NCBI GenBank assembly: GCA_019454045.1
Contig: SKCR01033649.1
Span: 1 to 64,000 of the forward strand
DNA: 64,000 bases
Direction: 5' to 3'
Source of the DNA: Zanthoxylum bungeanum
Lineage: Eukaryota; Streptophyta; Magnoliopsida; Sapindales; Rutaceae
Position 1 is the first letter of the stretch. Each line of letters opens with the position of its first letter. Below are positions 1-11,975 of the stretch, piece after piece. The translations under genes and the position numbers were made by a program. The notes beneath the pieces are model-generated. The model saw only the letters and a list, made by a program, of their open reading frames with translations. It was not told where the DNA came from and made no database searches.

Positions 1-56
1 TAAAGTGTGTTGACAAACTAAAGAGTTATTGAATCTGTCACAGATCCAGCTATATA

Positions 57-446
57 CTCCCTCCGTCCTTTTTTAATAGATTGCTGGTCTTTTTCTCAAC
101 GGAAACATGATTAATATGATAAAAAAATTAATATTTTCTTGATATACCCCTTATTAACACACCACTTTTTTTTTTTTTGAAACGATGGAAACCCCGCCAC
201 CAAACCACCCATTCTGGGCCGCGGCGCAGGTAAAACCACCGGCCGTCCCAGACTCTTACAAGAATTGCACCCCTGGATTCGAACCCTCATTAATACAACA
301 CAATCTCACATAAATTCAATAAAGTTATTTATTAAATAAGAATATATAAGTAAATTTCTTCCATTAACTCTCTCTAAATAAAATTGGACTATAATATAAG
401 ATTTCCAAAAATATAAAAATGGTCTATCAAAAAAGGACAGAACAAG
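57..446. mobile_element. Stowaway-like (Tc1/mariner) MITE
   Basis: The left end reads CTCCCTCCGTCCTTTTTTAA. The right end, reverse complemented, starts CTTGTTCTGTCCTTTTTTGA, so the two ends form an imperfect terminal inverted repeat. A TA dinucleotide flanks each end (55-56 and 447-448), as expected for TA-targeting Stowaway elements, and CTCCCTCCGTCC is a familiar plant Stowaway terminus. There is no coding capacity. A SINE sits inside it. Confidence 0.7.
166..288 (-). mobile_element. tRNA-derived SINE, 5'-truncated, nested in the MITE
   Basis: On the minus strand the copy has a box-B-like GGGTTCGAATCC, a body related to the other SINE copies in this window, and an A tail (the T run on the + strand). 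Imperfect 13-bp direct repeats flank it (153-165 and 289-301, 11 of 13 matching). It is shorter than the 170-182-bp copies because the box A half is missing. Confidence 0.65.
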
Positions 447-1714
447 TATATTTTATCTCTCTTTTAATGAAATAGATTCAGTCACATAAATATTTGTAGT
501 TTGAATTTATATGATCATAACATTTTCCAAAATGAAAAGAGAAATAAAGAAAGTGAAGAATAGTGTAGTAAGTAAAAGGAAAAGTAACTTTAATAAGTTT
601 ATTTTCATTTCAAAGCTAAAATCAAATGAAGTAAAATAAAAAATATGTCACTTATGTTTTGTTTGGATTGGGATTTGAGAAGGTATGATAATGTAAATTA
701 AAATAAATTTTGGTGTTTGGAAAGAAGTGTTTTGAGGAAGTATGATTTTTTAAGATTATTTCATGGGAATACACAGTATATATATGATGCGTTTGATAGA
801 AAGTATTGTCAGAGATTATAAGTTTGTTTATAAATTATGAAATAAATGATAGAGTATAAACTAACATCAATAAATAAGTTCATGTTGTGAAATTATGGTT
901 TTGCGAGAATTAATATTAGCGTTAAAATACTTGTTTGACAGGGCGTCGAAACGCTAGAGTTAACGCTCTAGTGACGCTCTATCAAACGCATGAAAAGTTT
1001 ATATTATCAGTCTTTATCCTGATTAGGTCTGAGTCTTAAATTTTTATTAAGTATTGTTTGCAAGCTAATATAGTCATATATTTATATTTTTTGTAGTGTT
1101 TTTCTTTATGAATAAATTTCATATTTCAAAAAAAATATTGTGTCACTTGAGAGGGTATTTTTTTTTTATTAAAATGTGTCTTAATGAATGGTTTAGTTTA
1201 TTGATCAAGATAATTATAATTTATTCTAGTTAAAATGAAAAACATCTAAATATTTTTTTTTGGGTGAAAATTAAATGTTGTTCCTTTATCAAAATGAATA
1301 AAAATGAGAGAGATAAATGAGAGGGAAACAAAAACTGTATGGCTATTTGTTTCATGAAGCAAAAATATATTTGTTGACCGGCTATGTGGGGCCCGCCTGC
1401 TGTGAGAGAGATGACATATACACCCGACACATAATATAATTTTCGCTAATTAGGGGTCGGTAAAATAATCGAAATTTAACTTAATCTAAAATATTAATTC
1501 TGTTCAATTTTTCAATTTATATTTGAATTAAATTGATGGATTCGGCTACAGAAGAAGCTGACTAGAGAGACAAACTTTTAAGTTTTAACAGGGATGCGAC
1601 ATGGTTTAATGACGTTTATAGCTGGGTTTTTTAGCGTTGAGTCCTTGTTTTTTCACAATTTATTAACAAGGTGATAGTTTTTCAATTTTATCAATTATGT
1701 CCTAACCCTAAACT
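447..1714. other. AT-rich intergenic DNA, no gene seen
   Basis: No reading frame with gene-like composition or a recognisable domain occurs here. The only structured item is the inverted repeat at 788-990, listed separately. Confidence 0.6.
788..990. repeat. Inverted repeat, possible small MITE
   Basis: ATGCGTTTGATAGA near 788 is matched by its reverse complement TCTATCAAACGCAT near 977-990, about 200 bp apart. Just inside the right arm are repeated GCTCTA/CTAGAG words. The layout suits a small inverted-repeat element, but no target duplication is evident. Confidence 0.4.
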
Positions 1715-2070
1715 CGGTCAAGGTTCCGGTTCGGAACCGGAATCTAACCGTTTCCGTTAGGGTTCCTACCCTAGCTGAACCGGTTGGAATCGTTGGAACC
1801 GTTCGGTTCCAACGGTTCCAACCGGAACCGTAAGGTTTCGGTTGGAACCGGTTTGAATTTATATAATATTTTTTTATTATTTTTTAGATAAAAATTTTAT
1901 TTGTAATTTAATGTAATTATGTGATATAAGTGTATTATATAAATTCAAATTCATAATTTTAAATTATATTGATTTATCAATCTGAAAATTTTATTTTCAA
2001 TAAAGCAAAAAAAAAAAAACCGAATGGAACCGGAACCGAAACCGAACGGATCGATTCCGGTTCCGGTTCC
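1715..2070. mobile_element. GGTTCCGG-rich hAT-like MITE remnant
   Basis: Two terminal blocks are packed with GGAACCGG/CCGGTTCC and CGGTTCCAAC words and flank an AT-rich centre. Similar architecture appears at 3831-4114, 11640-11975 and 22060-23016, some of them with 8-bp target duplications. No clear duplication was found for this copy. Confidence 0.4.
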
Positions 2071-2268
2071 ACTATTGAAATGACAAAGAAAGATACCCTT
2101 TTAACACCGATATATATATTTACAATAAATCACTAAACCCCGTATATATCTAACTTGACTAACCTATATCATTATTATTATGACATCAACTTCAATTTAT
2201 CTTCTCTAAAATATAGATCAATCTCGCTAATATTTTTGTATACGGCTATTTCTATATTTGAACAATAC

Positions 2269-2450
2269 TTTTTTTTTTTTGAATCGTTAGAAATCCCACC
2301 ATCAAATCACATCTTTCTGGCTTAAACAGAGCAGATAAAATCTTATGTTGTCTTAGGTTCTTACAAGAAACGAACTCCTTAAATTCGAACCTAGGACTTC
2401 AATTTGAGATCATGAACCTTATACCACAAAACCACACTCCTATAAGAAAT
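2269..2450 (-). mobile_element. tRNA-derived SINE, full length
   Basis: A minus-strand copy with a T run at its left edge and a box-B-like AGGTTCGAATTT internally. The direct repeats TTTGAACAATAC (2257-2268) and TTTGAACACTAC (2451-2462) flank it with one mismatch, a convincing 12-bp target-site duplication. Confidence 0.8.
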
Positions 2451-2462
2451 TTTGAACACTAC

Positions 2463-3830
2463 CTAGTTGGCTATAAATGCACTTTATATATAATTAGTTA
2501 ATGCTAAACTTAAGATGAATAGGAGAATTAGTGTATAGTATATGAATTTTTTTTAACTAAAATTAAGACAAATGATTCATATAACTACTAGTGTAATAGT
2601 ACTTCATTCCCTGTTATCGGTAGGGTTATAAGAAAATCTCAAATCTCAAACTATTTGGTACGATATTATAAGAAAATGATGAATTATTTATCAAAATTAC
2701 CGACCGAAAATATTTGATCGATAAATTTTGATCGAAAAAGATGAAAAATAATTTATAACCGATTATCAACCGAATATTCAGTTGGTAAATACGGCGCTAA
2801 AGATTAATTTTTATATATATATAATAATAAATATATATATATATATATATAATATTTACTATTATTATTGTACCCTATATATATCACACACAAACACACA
2901 CGATTCTTTACATATTATAACAATAAACATGTATTTCCCTAAAGCTCACGTGGGTTTAGTATGGGCCCATCATTGGGTGGTATTAAAGTCTATGTGTGGG
3001 GCCCACCCATGGTTGGGTTGTGAGCCATGGTGGGCCCGATAATTTTTTAAAATGCAATGAGTTTACTTTATTTTATTTTATTTTAAGAAATTACCGATTG
3101 AATTTTGTTTCGATAAGTTATTCACTCAGTATTTAAATTCGAAATCCCATATTATTTGGTACAAGATTCAGATTGATTTTTTGTTCCGATTACATAATCA
3201 AACCAATATTAGGATTAGAAAATTATCACCCAGCCTGACCGATTGTCAACCTTAGTCATTAGGAATTTATTTGACATAAACAGACAACTTCTAATTCTAA
3301 CCCAACTCAATCGCTTATCCCAAATTCATTCAGAAATGAGAGGAAAAGCATGATGGCCAAAATGCGTCGCTGAATGATTTTCAAATAATTTTATGTAAGT
3401 TATCAATCAGATTTAATTAATCGGATTTAAATTTCAGAGGAGATAAAAAAAAAAAAAAAATGTTTTGCCCACTTCTAACCTTTAAAGGAAACAAATAAAA
3501 TGTATAGTCTTTTTCTTCCCCCCTTTTGCTTGTTTGTTGTCCCTTCAATTCACATTTCAAGTCTTAATTGGCAGGCCGCCACCTATGATTCTTTTGCTTT
3601 TATGGAGGGTTGGCCTGGTGTCCTCAAGGTTAAATGTCATTTTTATATTTTTATATTATTATAATAAAAAAAATTAAAACTCTTAATTTTTAATATATTT
3701 TTTTTTTAAAAAAAAAATCGAGATTATAGATTGGTTAAGACCGATCCTATCTATGACACAACTTATTTTTCATTGCATTTTTTTTTATCACTAATAGATT
3801 AACTGCGGTGTCCAGATCATTGGTTACAAT
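2463..3830. other. Intergenic DNA with TA microsatellite
   Basis: AT-rich DNA with a TA-rich simple repeat near 2812-2850. Around 2690-2790 and 3180-3260 there are CGATTG/CCGATT words that may be remains of another inverted-repeat element. No gene is supported. Confidence 0.5.
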
Positions 3831-4114
3831 TAGACATGCACACTGTTGCGGTTTCAAACCGTAACCGAATCACAATTGAACCGTTGACCAACTAGATCGC
3901 AAACCACAACTGAACCGGATGGGTATGATTCAGTTACAGTTGGTGCATTTTCCAAACAACGGTTGAACCGATTTTTTAATTATTTATAATATTTTTTTTT
4001 AAAAAAAATACATAAATAAAAAATACAATTTAACTGTAACTGTAACCGTATGATTCGATTCGATTATGGTTAAGATTTACGATTTCGGTTTTGGCCGAAC
4101 CGTATGCAAACCTA
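3831..4114. mobile_element. hAT-like MITE with 8-bp target duplication
   Basis: The termini TAGACATGCACAC and (reverse complement of the right end) TAGGTTTGCATACGG form an imperfect inverted repeat. The flanking octamers GTTACAAT (3823-3830) and GATACAAT (4115-4122) differ at one base, fitting the 8-bp duplication of hAT elements. Subterminal DNA is rich in GGTTTC/AACCG words and the middle is AT-rich. It is non-coding. Confidence 0.65.
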
Positions 4115-4122
4115 GATACAAT

Positions 4123-6660
4123 AGTCAATAGGTACCATAGTCACTACCCATTTATTAAATACGCCTTAAATTTGGAAGTAAATATCAAATTATCAAAGAT
4201 TAAATTAAGATTGTTGCAATAATCCTAGTTATGAATTATGATTGTTATTTAGGCCACAATCTAATAGGTAATAAATGCTGTTAATTATAGATAAGTAAAT
4301 AGTAAATGAATATAATACATCTTGTACTTCATGGTGAGTTTGTTAATAATATAATGCACCGCATGGGATTAAAAAGGAGGTGAGTTTTGGATAAGAGCTA
4401 GCATTAAAATTTTATATGAATTTTTTCTATTTCAAATATTAAATTATTATCGATTTGATCATATATTCGAATTTTGAAAACAACATCTTTTTTTTTAAAA
4501 AAAAAAATCGGGTGCGGCGTTTTTTTTTTTTTTTTTTATGTAAAATAAGTTAATAAACATTATAGTTAATGACTCAAATAATTTGGAATACATTGTATGT
4601 TCATTAGATGGAGGAGATTAAGGATAGATTAATTAGTTTTATTTTCTAATTAAACAGATGACATATCATAAATGAAGTATGTATATTATAATTCAAATGG
4701 AACACCTAATTGAATTCCCTTTTAATTCTTGCAACCCACATGATTGTTTCAATTATTTCACATTGAAGAATAATAGCTGGACATATTTATTGGTCCAATT
4801 AATACTTTATGAGGGAGCTGCATTAGGTGAGATTAATTATGTAGACCGTTTGGCGTCATTATATTCTATTTGAAATCGTTACGCTTAATGAAATTTATAT
4901 ATTTCTCTATGGTTTATATCAATATCAATTTAAGTTTTTTTAATCTCGTTTGATACGTGACAATATTATTTGCTTTCATTTTTCATCAATATACTTAGAA
5001 GTTTATATTATACATGTCTGAACAATCTCAATTGTGCGTCTTCTTCACAGTTGCAATGTGATATTATTATGTGTAAAACTCTATATCAATAGTATCAAAT
5101 GTTGTGGGCTAAGAATGAGGACATATCAAAATCATATTAGTTTTGAACTTATATTAACTATTTCACATCACCTAACCCTAATAAAAAGGATTAAGAATAA
5201 GTAAAATTGAAATTTGGGGATACAAAACAAAATAAGTAAAGAGAGGAAGGAAGCAAGAAATAGAACATGGGTGTTGCTTTCAATTCTTTAAGGGATACCC
5301 ACCCATATCACCAAACCTTCTTCATGAAAAGGGACCACCTTTTGATCAAAATTATTTGGCCAAATGGTTGTTTGGTGCTATCCTTTGATTTTGGGGCTCC
5401 ATTTGCTATCCTTTTGAGTCTATTTGATTCAATGTGTTAATAATGTTCTTTTTAAAGATAAGTAGGTAACTCCAAGGAGGTAAAAGCATTTGACTTAAGT
5501 GATTTGCTCTCTTTCAGATTTAAGATCCGAATCTCACTAAGTGTATGGTAAAATAGGTCACATAGCATAAATATCGAAGATTAATTGAGATGTGAGTATA
5601 TACAAAGTAGGTCATCATTTGATTACGTTAAAGTTTTATATGGAGATGGGGCAAAATGTGATTGGATTGAACTATGATAAAAGGAAAAGTTAATTATTTT
5701 ACGTATCCAACTTATGCATTCTCTCTAATTCTTTAATTCCATACATATATGTAAGGTGATTTAATTGGATGAGCTAACCATGCCCCCTTCATTTATTATA
5801 CATTAATTTCATTCTGTACTCTCCTTTTTAAGTAATATATATAAATAAAAGTTTTGATTCGGTGATGATATTAATTTTATATTGATCTTTTATAAATTAT
5901 AATCGGTAGTTATTAAATAATAAATTATATGTAATTAAACCTAGGGGTGTCAAAATGTAATAAAAAGGTGAACTCATTAACTTAATAGTCAACATTGGTT
6001 CCAAATTCTATAAATAATGGGTCAAGTTATTTCAACTTAAAATTTTGTCTTAAATATTTACATCAAAATATTTGGATTAATATAATATAATCCGATGATG
6101 GATGAATTGACGTCATTTAATATTATTTTAACTTTGAATATCTACCATTGATTGACTTAAATACATGATTAGATTTTGATACATAGATTTTAGTTAAAAA
6201 ATTTAAATTAAAATAGTCTTATATACAGATAATATATTTAATGAACTATTTATAAGTGGCATATTCATAAACAATGAATTTAAAGAATTATTATTATTAA
6301 TTTTTTTTTTTGGCGAAATGTAATTATGTGGTGGTATGAAGCAAGTAAATTTGTAGTCTTTAATTTATCATTAGGGAATTTACCATGCCTGATAATTATC
6401 GTCAGCACTCATTACCACGAAAATTTTAAATTCCTAATATTTTCTACTCGTAGTTTAAAAGTTGTTCACTTTTTCACATGATAAAATGAAAAAAATATAC
6501 AAATTATTCATTTATTTTAGGAAAAATTATCCATTTTATACTTCACAAAAATGAAAAAATAAATACATTTGAAATCATTCGAACCTTCAGATAGAAATTT
6601 TTTTTTTTTAATATTTTAGTGACAATCAATATTTATGCTAGAAAAATAATATTTTCTTCA
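4123..6660. other. Long AT-rich intergenic region, no gene seen
   Basis: No credible coding frame exists. A stretch near 5470-5590 resembles the one at 25033-25160 and may be a second SINE family. The rest is AT-rich with short homopolymer runs. Confidence 0.55.
5470..5590 (+). mobile_element. Candidate second SINE-like repeat family
   Basis: The stretch contains GACTTAAGTGATTTGCTC followed by a box-B-like TTTAAGATCCGAATCTC. Nearly the same order of words recurs near 25050-25105. The two copies share no flanking gene, so a dispersed repeat is the simplest reading. The ends are not defined. Confidence 0.35.
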
Positions 6661-6697
6661 ACCAAAACTTTGGACCATGGGGGAGGCAACTGAGTAT

Positions 6698-6785
6698 TGG
6701 GCTAAAGCCCAGTGATCTCATTGTTTTTGGGCCTCATTCATACAACTGGATCAGAGATATAAAAATCAGCCCATTTCTAAGCCCA
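6698..6785 (+). promoter_or_regulatory. Cluster of five TGGGCY (site II) elements upstream of uL29m
   Basis: TGGGCT occurs at 6698, its reverse complement AGCCCA at 6706, 6768 and 6780, and TGGGCC at 6728: five copies within 90 bp. A bZIP-type TGACGTGGCAG follows at 6795-6805. Site II elements are known to be enriched in promoters of nuclear genes for ribosomal and mitochondrial proteins, where TCP factors bind, so the cluster fits the downstream gene. Function here is inferred. Confidence 0.6.
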
Positions 6786-6968
6786 CTATGACAATGACGT
6801 GGCAGCAATTTACAATGGTTACTTGTAATCACCGGACGAATTTCACCGGAGAGAAACCAACTCTCTAAAACCCTCCATTCACTGAACCAAAAAAAACCCC
6901 AAAATTACGAACACAAGCAGCTTCTTCTTTATCTATTCGATCCCACAATCCCATAAATTCTTCCTCAG

Positions 6969-7147
6969 GTACGTTTTGAATCACAGCCATTTTTATTTCA
7001 CAAGCTTGAATATCAAAAATTCGTTTTTTTTTTCATACTTTAATAAGTAGGGCTTGTTAATTTTTGAGTGTCTGAAATGATCATTCCAAATCAGTTGCTT
7101 GATTCTTTTGCATTTAGATTTCAAATGGGTATTAAATAATTCAATCA

Positions 7148-7182
<35 letters not shown>

Positions 7183-7344
7183 GGGTTTAAATGAGCTAAT
7201 GCTTAAGCGGGTTTTTATATAATTATTGTTATTGTTAATGTTATTATTTGGCTTTTATTTGTGTTTGTTTGTGTGTGTGGAGTTGTTTGGGTTAGTATTT
7301 AGTGAGATATTTGATTGATATGGTTAGCTTGTTGGGTTATGCAG
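6969..7344 (+). other. Probable 5'-UTR intron of the uL29m gene
   Basis: TCAG|GTACG at 6966-6973 gives a donor and TTATGCAG ending at 7344 gives an acceptor, placing the first coding ATG 20 bases into the next exon. The intron holds an unusually long T run (about 7150-7182). It is inferred from splice consensus only. Confidence 0.5.
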
Positions 7345-7364
7345 CGACCAAGGATATAGCTGTC

Positions 7365-9758
7365 ATGTTTTTGACAAGATTTATTGGGAGATCATTCATG
7401 GCTGCTGCTGCAAAATCAGAGTCTGCGGCTTCTGCAGTAGCAGCAGCTGCTTCTACGGCTACATCTGGGCACAATCCTCTTGAGGAGTTTTTTGAGAAAG
7501 ATAGAGGCCCGGATGACCAGAAACCTGTTTATGGTACCAGCCTTTATTCTTTTGTTGTCTTTTTTTTTTGGGGTTCATTTCGTGTTGGATCGTTTTTGAC
7601 TTAGCTGTTGCTGTTCTTGTTTTGAATTGAGAAGTATATCATAATATCACATATAAGAAACCAAGATCAGAAAATTGGAAAAAGAACATTTCAAGCTGGC
7701 TGTTTGAAAGATTTTTATCTTATAGAAGACAAACTAGGTGCTGCTAAGATTCTTGTAGAATTTACTCATTTACGATGCTGTCTGAAACTGCAATATGGAG
7801 AACAGTGTACCCTAAGCTTCTTGCAGAATATTCATATTATTTTTCTTCTTTGTTTCCGTCTTCCTGAAAGTTGAAGATGGGCTGGTTGGTTTTATTGAAT
7901 TGCTGCTGAGTCAGCTATAATCTTTTATTCGTGTCCTTAACCATGTGCTATCTTAATAACATAATCTTGAGAGTTGAGACCTTGTTTTTTCTTGAAGTCT
8001 AATTAAACTCCAGCCACCAAAAGCTCGGTTGCCTTGCCTCTCTTTATCCCAGGGATATCCCAGTCAAGATTCAAGAATTGGGTCCTCACTTTCAGTAGCT
8101 AATATGTAGATGCGAGTAAATTTGCAGTGATATAGAATAATAATATTTGTATGTCTGGAGGTTCATTATTGTGCTCTGATTTTCTCTGCATGGTTGTTTA
8201 CTAGAAATTGAGATAATCGATAGTTTTATGATATCATATTACTTTGTTGGAACTCAGTGTTTTGTTCTCAAATTCATGTATTAAGAAACCATTTGCATGT
8301 GAAGTCATTTTTTGCACATCCATATACCCAATTTAATTCCAAAATACTTATGAAACCTGCAACTTAATTCCATATGCATATGAAACCTTGAACCTGATTT
8401 TTTTTCCAAATATGGAAAGAAAATTTCAATTTTAGGTGTTTATAGAAATCTTCTCTCAAAATCTTACTGCTGTCAGGTCGAAGTTGGAAAGCTGCTGAAC
8501 TGCGCCTGAAGTCTTGGGATGATCTTAATAAGCTGTGGTATGTTCTGTTGAAGGAGAAAAACATGCTGATGACTCAACGGCAGATGCTTCATGCGCAGAA
8601 CTTAAAATTTCCCAATCCAGAGCGCATTCCCAAGGTACAAGTCGGCTTCTTTCCTTGCTTTTTGGTATATTTTCAGTATTATGACTCCTGGCTCCTTGAG
8701 TGTCTGGGTAATGACTGTAGTCTGGATAAAATAAATTAAATAGCCTCATACTGTCAGCGTTGCCCTGTGGGCACTGGACATAAATGAAGAAAATTTGCTA
8801 CTGATTTGGCACCATCTAGAAAATCTTGGGATGCCCTCTTCTATAATTGTAAGATAAGTAAAGATAAATAACCTCATGAAGGATTTTTATTGTTCTGTAT
8901 CAGACTGCTATTAGTCTTTGCTGCCTGTAATCAGGCTAATGAAAGATAATGCTTATGCATCAGTTGTCGTCAATTTATTTGGACTGCATTCTCCTGTGGG
9001 ATGAAGTCACTGTATTTTACCCATCTTTTGCTTCCATTGATACTCTCTTCCTGGTTAAGCATCTGGGATATCCCTTGCTATCTTGAAATATTGTAGTCGA
9101 ACATCCTGACAATTCTGTGTGATCGTGATGTGATTTCATATCTTTGAAAAAAATTTATGTTCATGTAATTATTCTCTCTAACTTGGTAGTAAGGAACTCC
9201 ATATAGAAAAATGAGCGACAAAGAGCAACCAGCTCTGCTGGCTTTTACTATATCTCAAGGATATATTACTGATATAGTGAATTAGCAAGATTGTTTTGAG
9301 AGAGGATATTCAGAAAATACTTAATACTATTTTATAGTTCTCAGAAGAAGTGCTACTGTTCTATTAATGAAAATTGAGTTAGGTTAACAAATGCAGACAT
9401 TGGAAGTTTGTTCATGTTGTTTTTACAAGAGTTTCCTGTAATCATCGACTATTGAATCTACTTGTACTTGACATAAAGTACGCTAACTAGAATTATCATT
9501 TTTTTCAATACTTATCTCAATGATGACGACACTTGCTGATCCATTTTCACTTTTAAGTTGCTACGTATGTCCAAGATTCTTTCTTGTTTCCATCTTCCTG
9601 GTACACAATTGCTAATTAGATTCTTGGCTGTTAATAATCACGAATTGCAGGTGAGGAAGTCAATGTGTCGAATCAAACAAGTACTGACTGAAAGAGCAAT
9701 TGAAGATCCAGATCCGAGGAGGTCTGCTGAAATGAAGAGGATGATTAATGCTTTGTGA
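7365..9758 (+). CDS. uL29m: Mitochondrial large-subunit ribosomal protein uL29m (MRPL47 family)
   Basis: Spliced from three coding exons: 7365-7533, 8477-8634 and 9651-9758. All junctions are GT..AG and the phases add up to 144 codons plus TGA. The product should be a protein of the mitochondrial ribosome large subunit, near the exit tunnel. Its start [11 protein letters not shown] is followed by an Ala/Ser-rich stretch, as expected of a mitochondrial targeting peptide. The family core follows: a [14 protein letters not shown] segment, then [19 protein letters not shown], then [18 protein letters not shown], ending with [18 protein letters not shown]. The ATG at 7365 was chosen because plant homologues begin at this MFLTRFIG motif; an earlier in-frame ATG (7320) lies in the proposed 5'-UTR intron. 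Length agrees with plant homologues as I recall them. The frame has no lesions, so it looks functional. Confidence 0.93.
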
Positions 9759-10359
9759 TGTCTTCTAACTTGTGTTTCTTGTTGTGAGAGCCCATTGCAT
9801 TAATCTTTACCTAAATCGCCAAATTTCTATCTTAGTTACCAATTTTTGAATGATCTTGTTTTTGTAGTGAAGTTATTATCAACTGATACTTGACAATGCA
9901 TGTGCCTCTTGGGCATTGACTTTGTGAAACACTTGTATGGGTTCATTTAACACAAGCTTTGTGGTTGAGAATAAGATTATATGCACAGTGTCATTTCTTT
10001 TTATCTTTTCTTCTCTAAATTTCATCTTTCTCAGCTGATGATGAAGTATATTTCAGAGGATATTACTGGCAAAATCTTTTGAACGAACCGTTCTACTCTG
10101 ACCATTTTTCTCTCTGATGATTCTGGGTAATTCATAAGTGTCCTTCTTGGCTTCTTGCAATGGGTATTCTTGAAGACTCTTGAGTAACTTTTTTGTTTGG
10201 ATGCCAAAGTTCTAAGTCAAATAGGCACATGACTATTTTCATTACTGTGTTGCTGATTACTGTTCTGTGTTTTAAACTACAAAGATTAAAAGATGGGGTT
10301 TTGTAAATTGTTTTCTTTCACTTCTCTGTCAATTTGGTTCCCTCAAGTAGCTGCCAAAA
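9759..10359 (+). other. 3' flank of uL29m
   Basis: This probably holds the 3' UTR of the uL29m gene; AATAAG near 9970 is a possible weak poly(A) signal. No other gene is seen before the SINE. Confidence 0.4.
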
Positions 10360-10536
10360 TTATCCCCAAAGGGCGTAAAGGGCGTTGGTCGGTGGTGTAG
10401 GGCTTAGGATATCACATTGAGGTTCTGAGTTCGAATCCAGAGAGTGTGTTTCTTGTAAGAGTCTGAGACAATCGAAAATTTTATTCGTTCTGTTTAAGTG
10501 CGGAAGAGGTGATTTGACGGTGAGTTTCCAAAAATC
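10360..10536 (+). mobile_element. tRNA-derived SINE, full length, plus strand
   Basis: The best-preserved copy in the forward direction. A box-A-like GGTGTAGGGCTTAGG lies near 10393 and a box-B-like GAGTTCGAATCC near 10427, about the tRNA spacing, followed by a non-tRNA body. Exact 11-bp direct repeats AGCTGCCAAAA flank it (10349-10359 and 10537-10547). Confidence 0.85.
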
Positions 10537-10547
10537 AGCTGCCAAAA

Positions 10548-11640
10548 GTGATGATAATAATAATTAATAATATTTCTGTACAAGTATTATATGAGCATCT
10601 GAAGTCTAAACCATGTCAATTTTTGGCCTCACTAATAATCATTAATGATGTAAAGGGCCCTGGAGGGGACGCAGCTGCTGCTTGCCCTACACGACAGCAA
10701 ATATGATAATGAAATAAAGATTGATGTAGCAGTAGCATCTTTTAGTCGAATTTTAAATGTGTTATTTGAGTAAGATTTGTTAAGAAAATATTGTGATCGA
10801 GCTCGATTCGAATTTAATTATTAAATAAATTGAGTTCGGTTTGAGTTTCAATTTAAAAAATTTATTTTTTAAACTTTTTTATTTACTTGTTCAAAATTTA
10901 AATAAGGTTCCTGTAAAATTCTAATGTCTGTGACACATTCACAATTATATTATAAAATCAAATCGAGTTGTGTCTATATGATTTGAATCGGGGTCAATTT
11001 AAAATAGTGTTCGTGAGTAAAAAAACGAGTTGAGTTCAATTTTTGCGAATCGATCTCGTTTAATAATCAAACTATTATTTTCGAATACGAGTAGCTCATT
11101 TATTAATGAAATTGATCTTGAATCAAGTTAAATACAAATCAATTTCTAGCTATTTATGAACTCTTTCCCAATCTTTCACAATCATATTTTGCTAGAACAT
11201 GCCCATTGGGGTGATTTGGGAGCCCTGCCCTCAAGATTTGAGCTTGAGAGTGAGGTCTTGGTGGTTAGTGCTAAACAAGGACGAGGCCTTGGTGGTCCTG
11301 ATCCGCTTAAGTTCGGATCGGATGATTTGACCGATTTTCAATATTTAAAAAATAATAATTGATAACCTATGTTAACAGACCATTATTCAGTCTATTGTCA
11401 TTTTCAAAGTGATTTGTGATAGCGATTTGCAATTGCTATTTTGCAACAATTGGTCACATCTCTAGTCTCTACCACAACAAACCAATGAAAATGACTTCAC
11501 TATGTTTCAAAATCTAAATTTATAACAGAAAAAGGATATCAAGGCACTCAAAGTTTGTTTTAATGGAAGGTTCATCTCTACTGTTTGAAAATAAACAATT
11601 AGACCCCTATTATTTGAGAAAAATCAACATATTCGATTAG
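10548..11640. other. Intergenic DNA with GAGCTCG-type repeat and partial SINE-like tail
   Basis: Around 10790-11110 words such as GAGCTCGATTCG and CGAATCGATCTCG flank an AT-rich core, like the other GC-word hAT-like MITEs. At about 11300-11345, GATCCGCTTAAGTTCGGATC followed by GATTTGACC resembles the 3' part of the SINE. Neither has defined ends. No gene is supported. Confidence 0.4.
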
Positions 11641-11975
11641 ATCTAGCCATGGTTCGGTTCTACGATTTTAGGAAGCTGGAACTATAACCGAACTGGTTCA
11701 AAATCGGTTTGGTTACATTTCCAATTTTTTAGAATCGTAGAATCGAACCGAAACAGTTCATTATTTTTTAGGGGAAAAAAATAAAAAATTTGGTTTGGTT
11801 TCGATTCCGAACCGGAACCAGAACCATAACCGAATCTTAAGGTTACGACTCCAAGTTATGTGGAACCGTAACCGAATCGTTCAGGTTTCGGTTTGATTTC
11901 GATTTTGGAACCGTAACCTTACGGTTCCATCCGATTCGGTATCGATTTCGAACCAGAACCGGTACAAATTTTTTT
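11640..11975. mobile_element. CGGTT/AACCG-rich hAT-like MITE remnant
   Basis: Many GGTTCGGTT, AACCGAAC and GAACCGTAACC words run on both sides of a short A-rich middle. The pattern matches the element at 3831-4114, but the ends and a target duplication were not found, so it may be truncated. Confidence 0.4.

Noticed and set aside
4679..4873. 64-codon frame on the + strand
   Set aside because: No similarity, promoter or codon signal; expected by chance in AT-rich DNA.
7365..9758. An in-frame earlier ATG (7320) as start of uL29m
   Set aside because: It lies within the probable 5'-UTR intron, and the homologue-like start MFLTRFIG is at 7365.
10393..10440. tRNA gene suggested by box A and box B
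   Set aside because: No cloverleaf can be completed, and flanking duplications and a non-tRNA body show it is a SINE.
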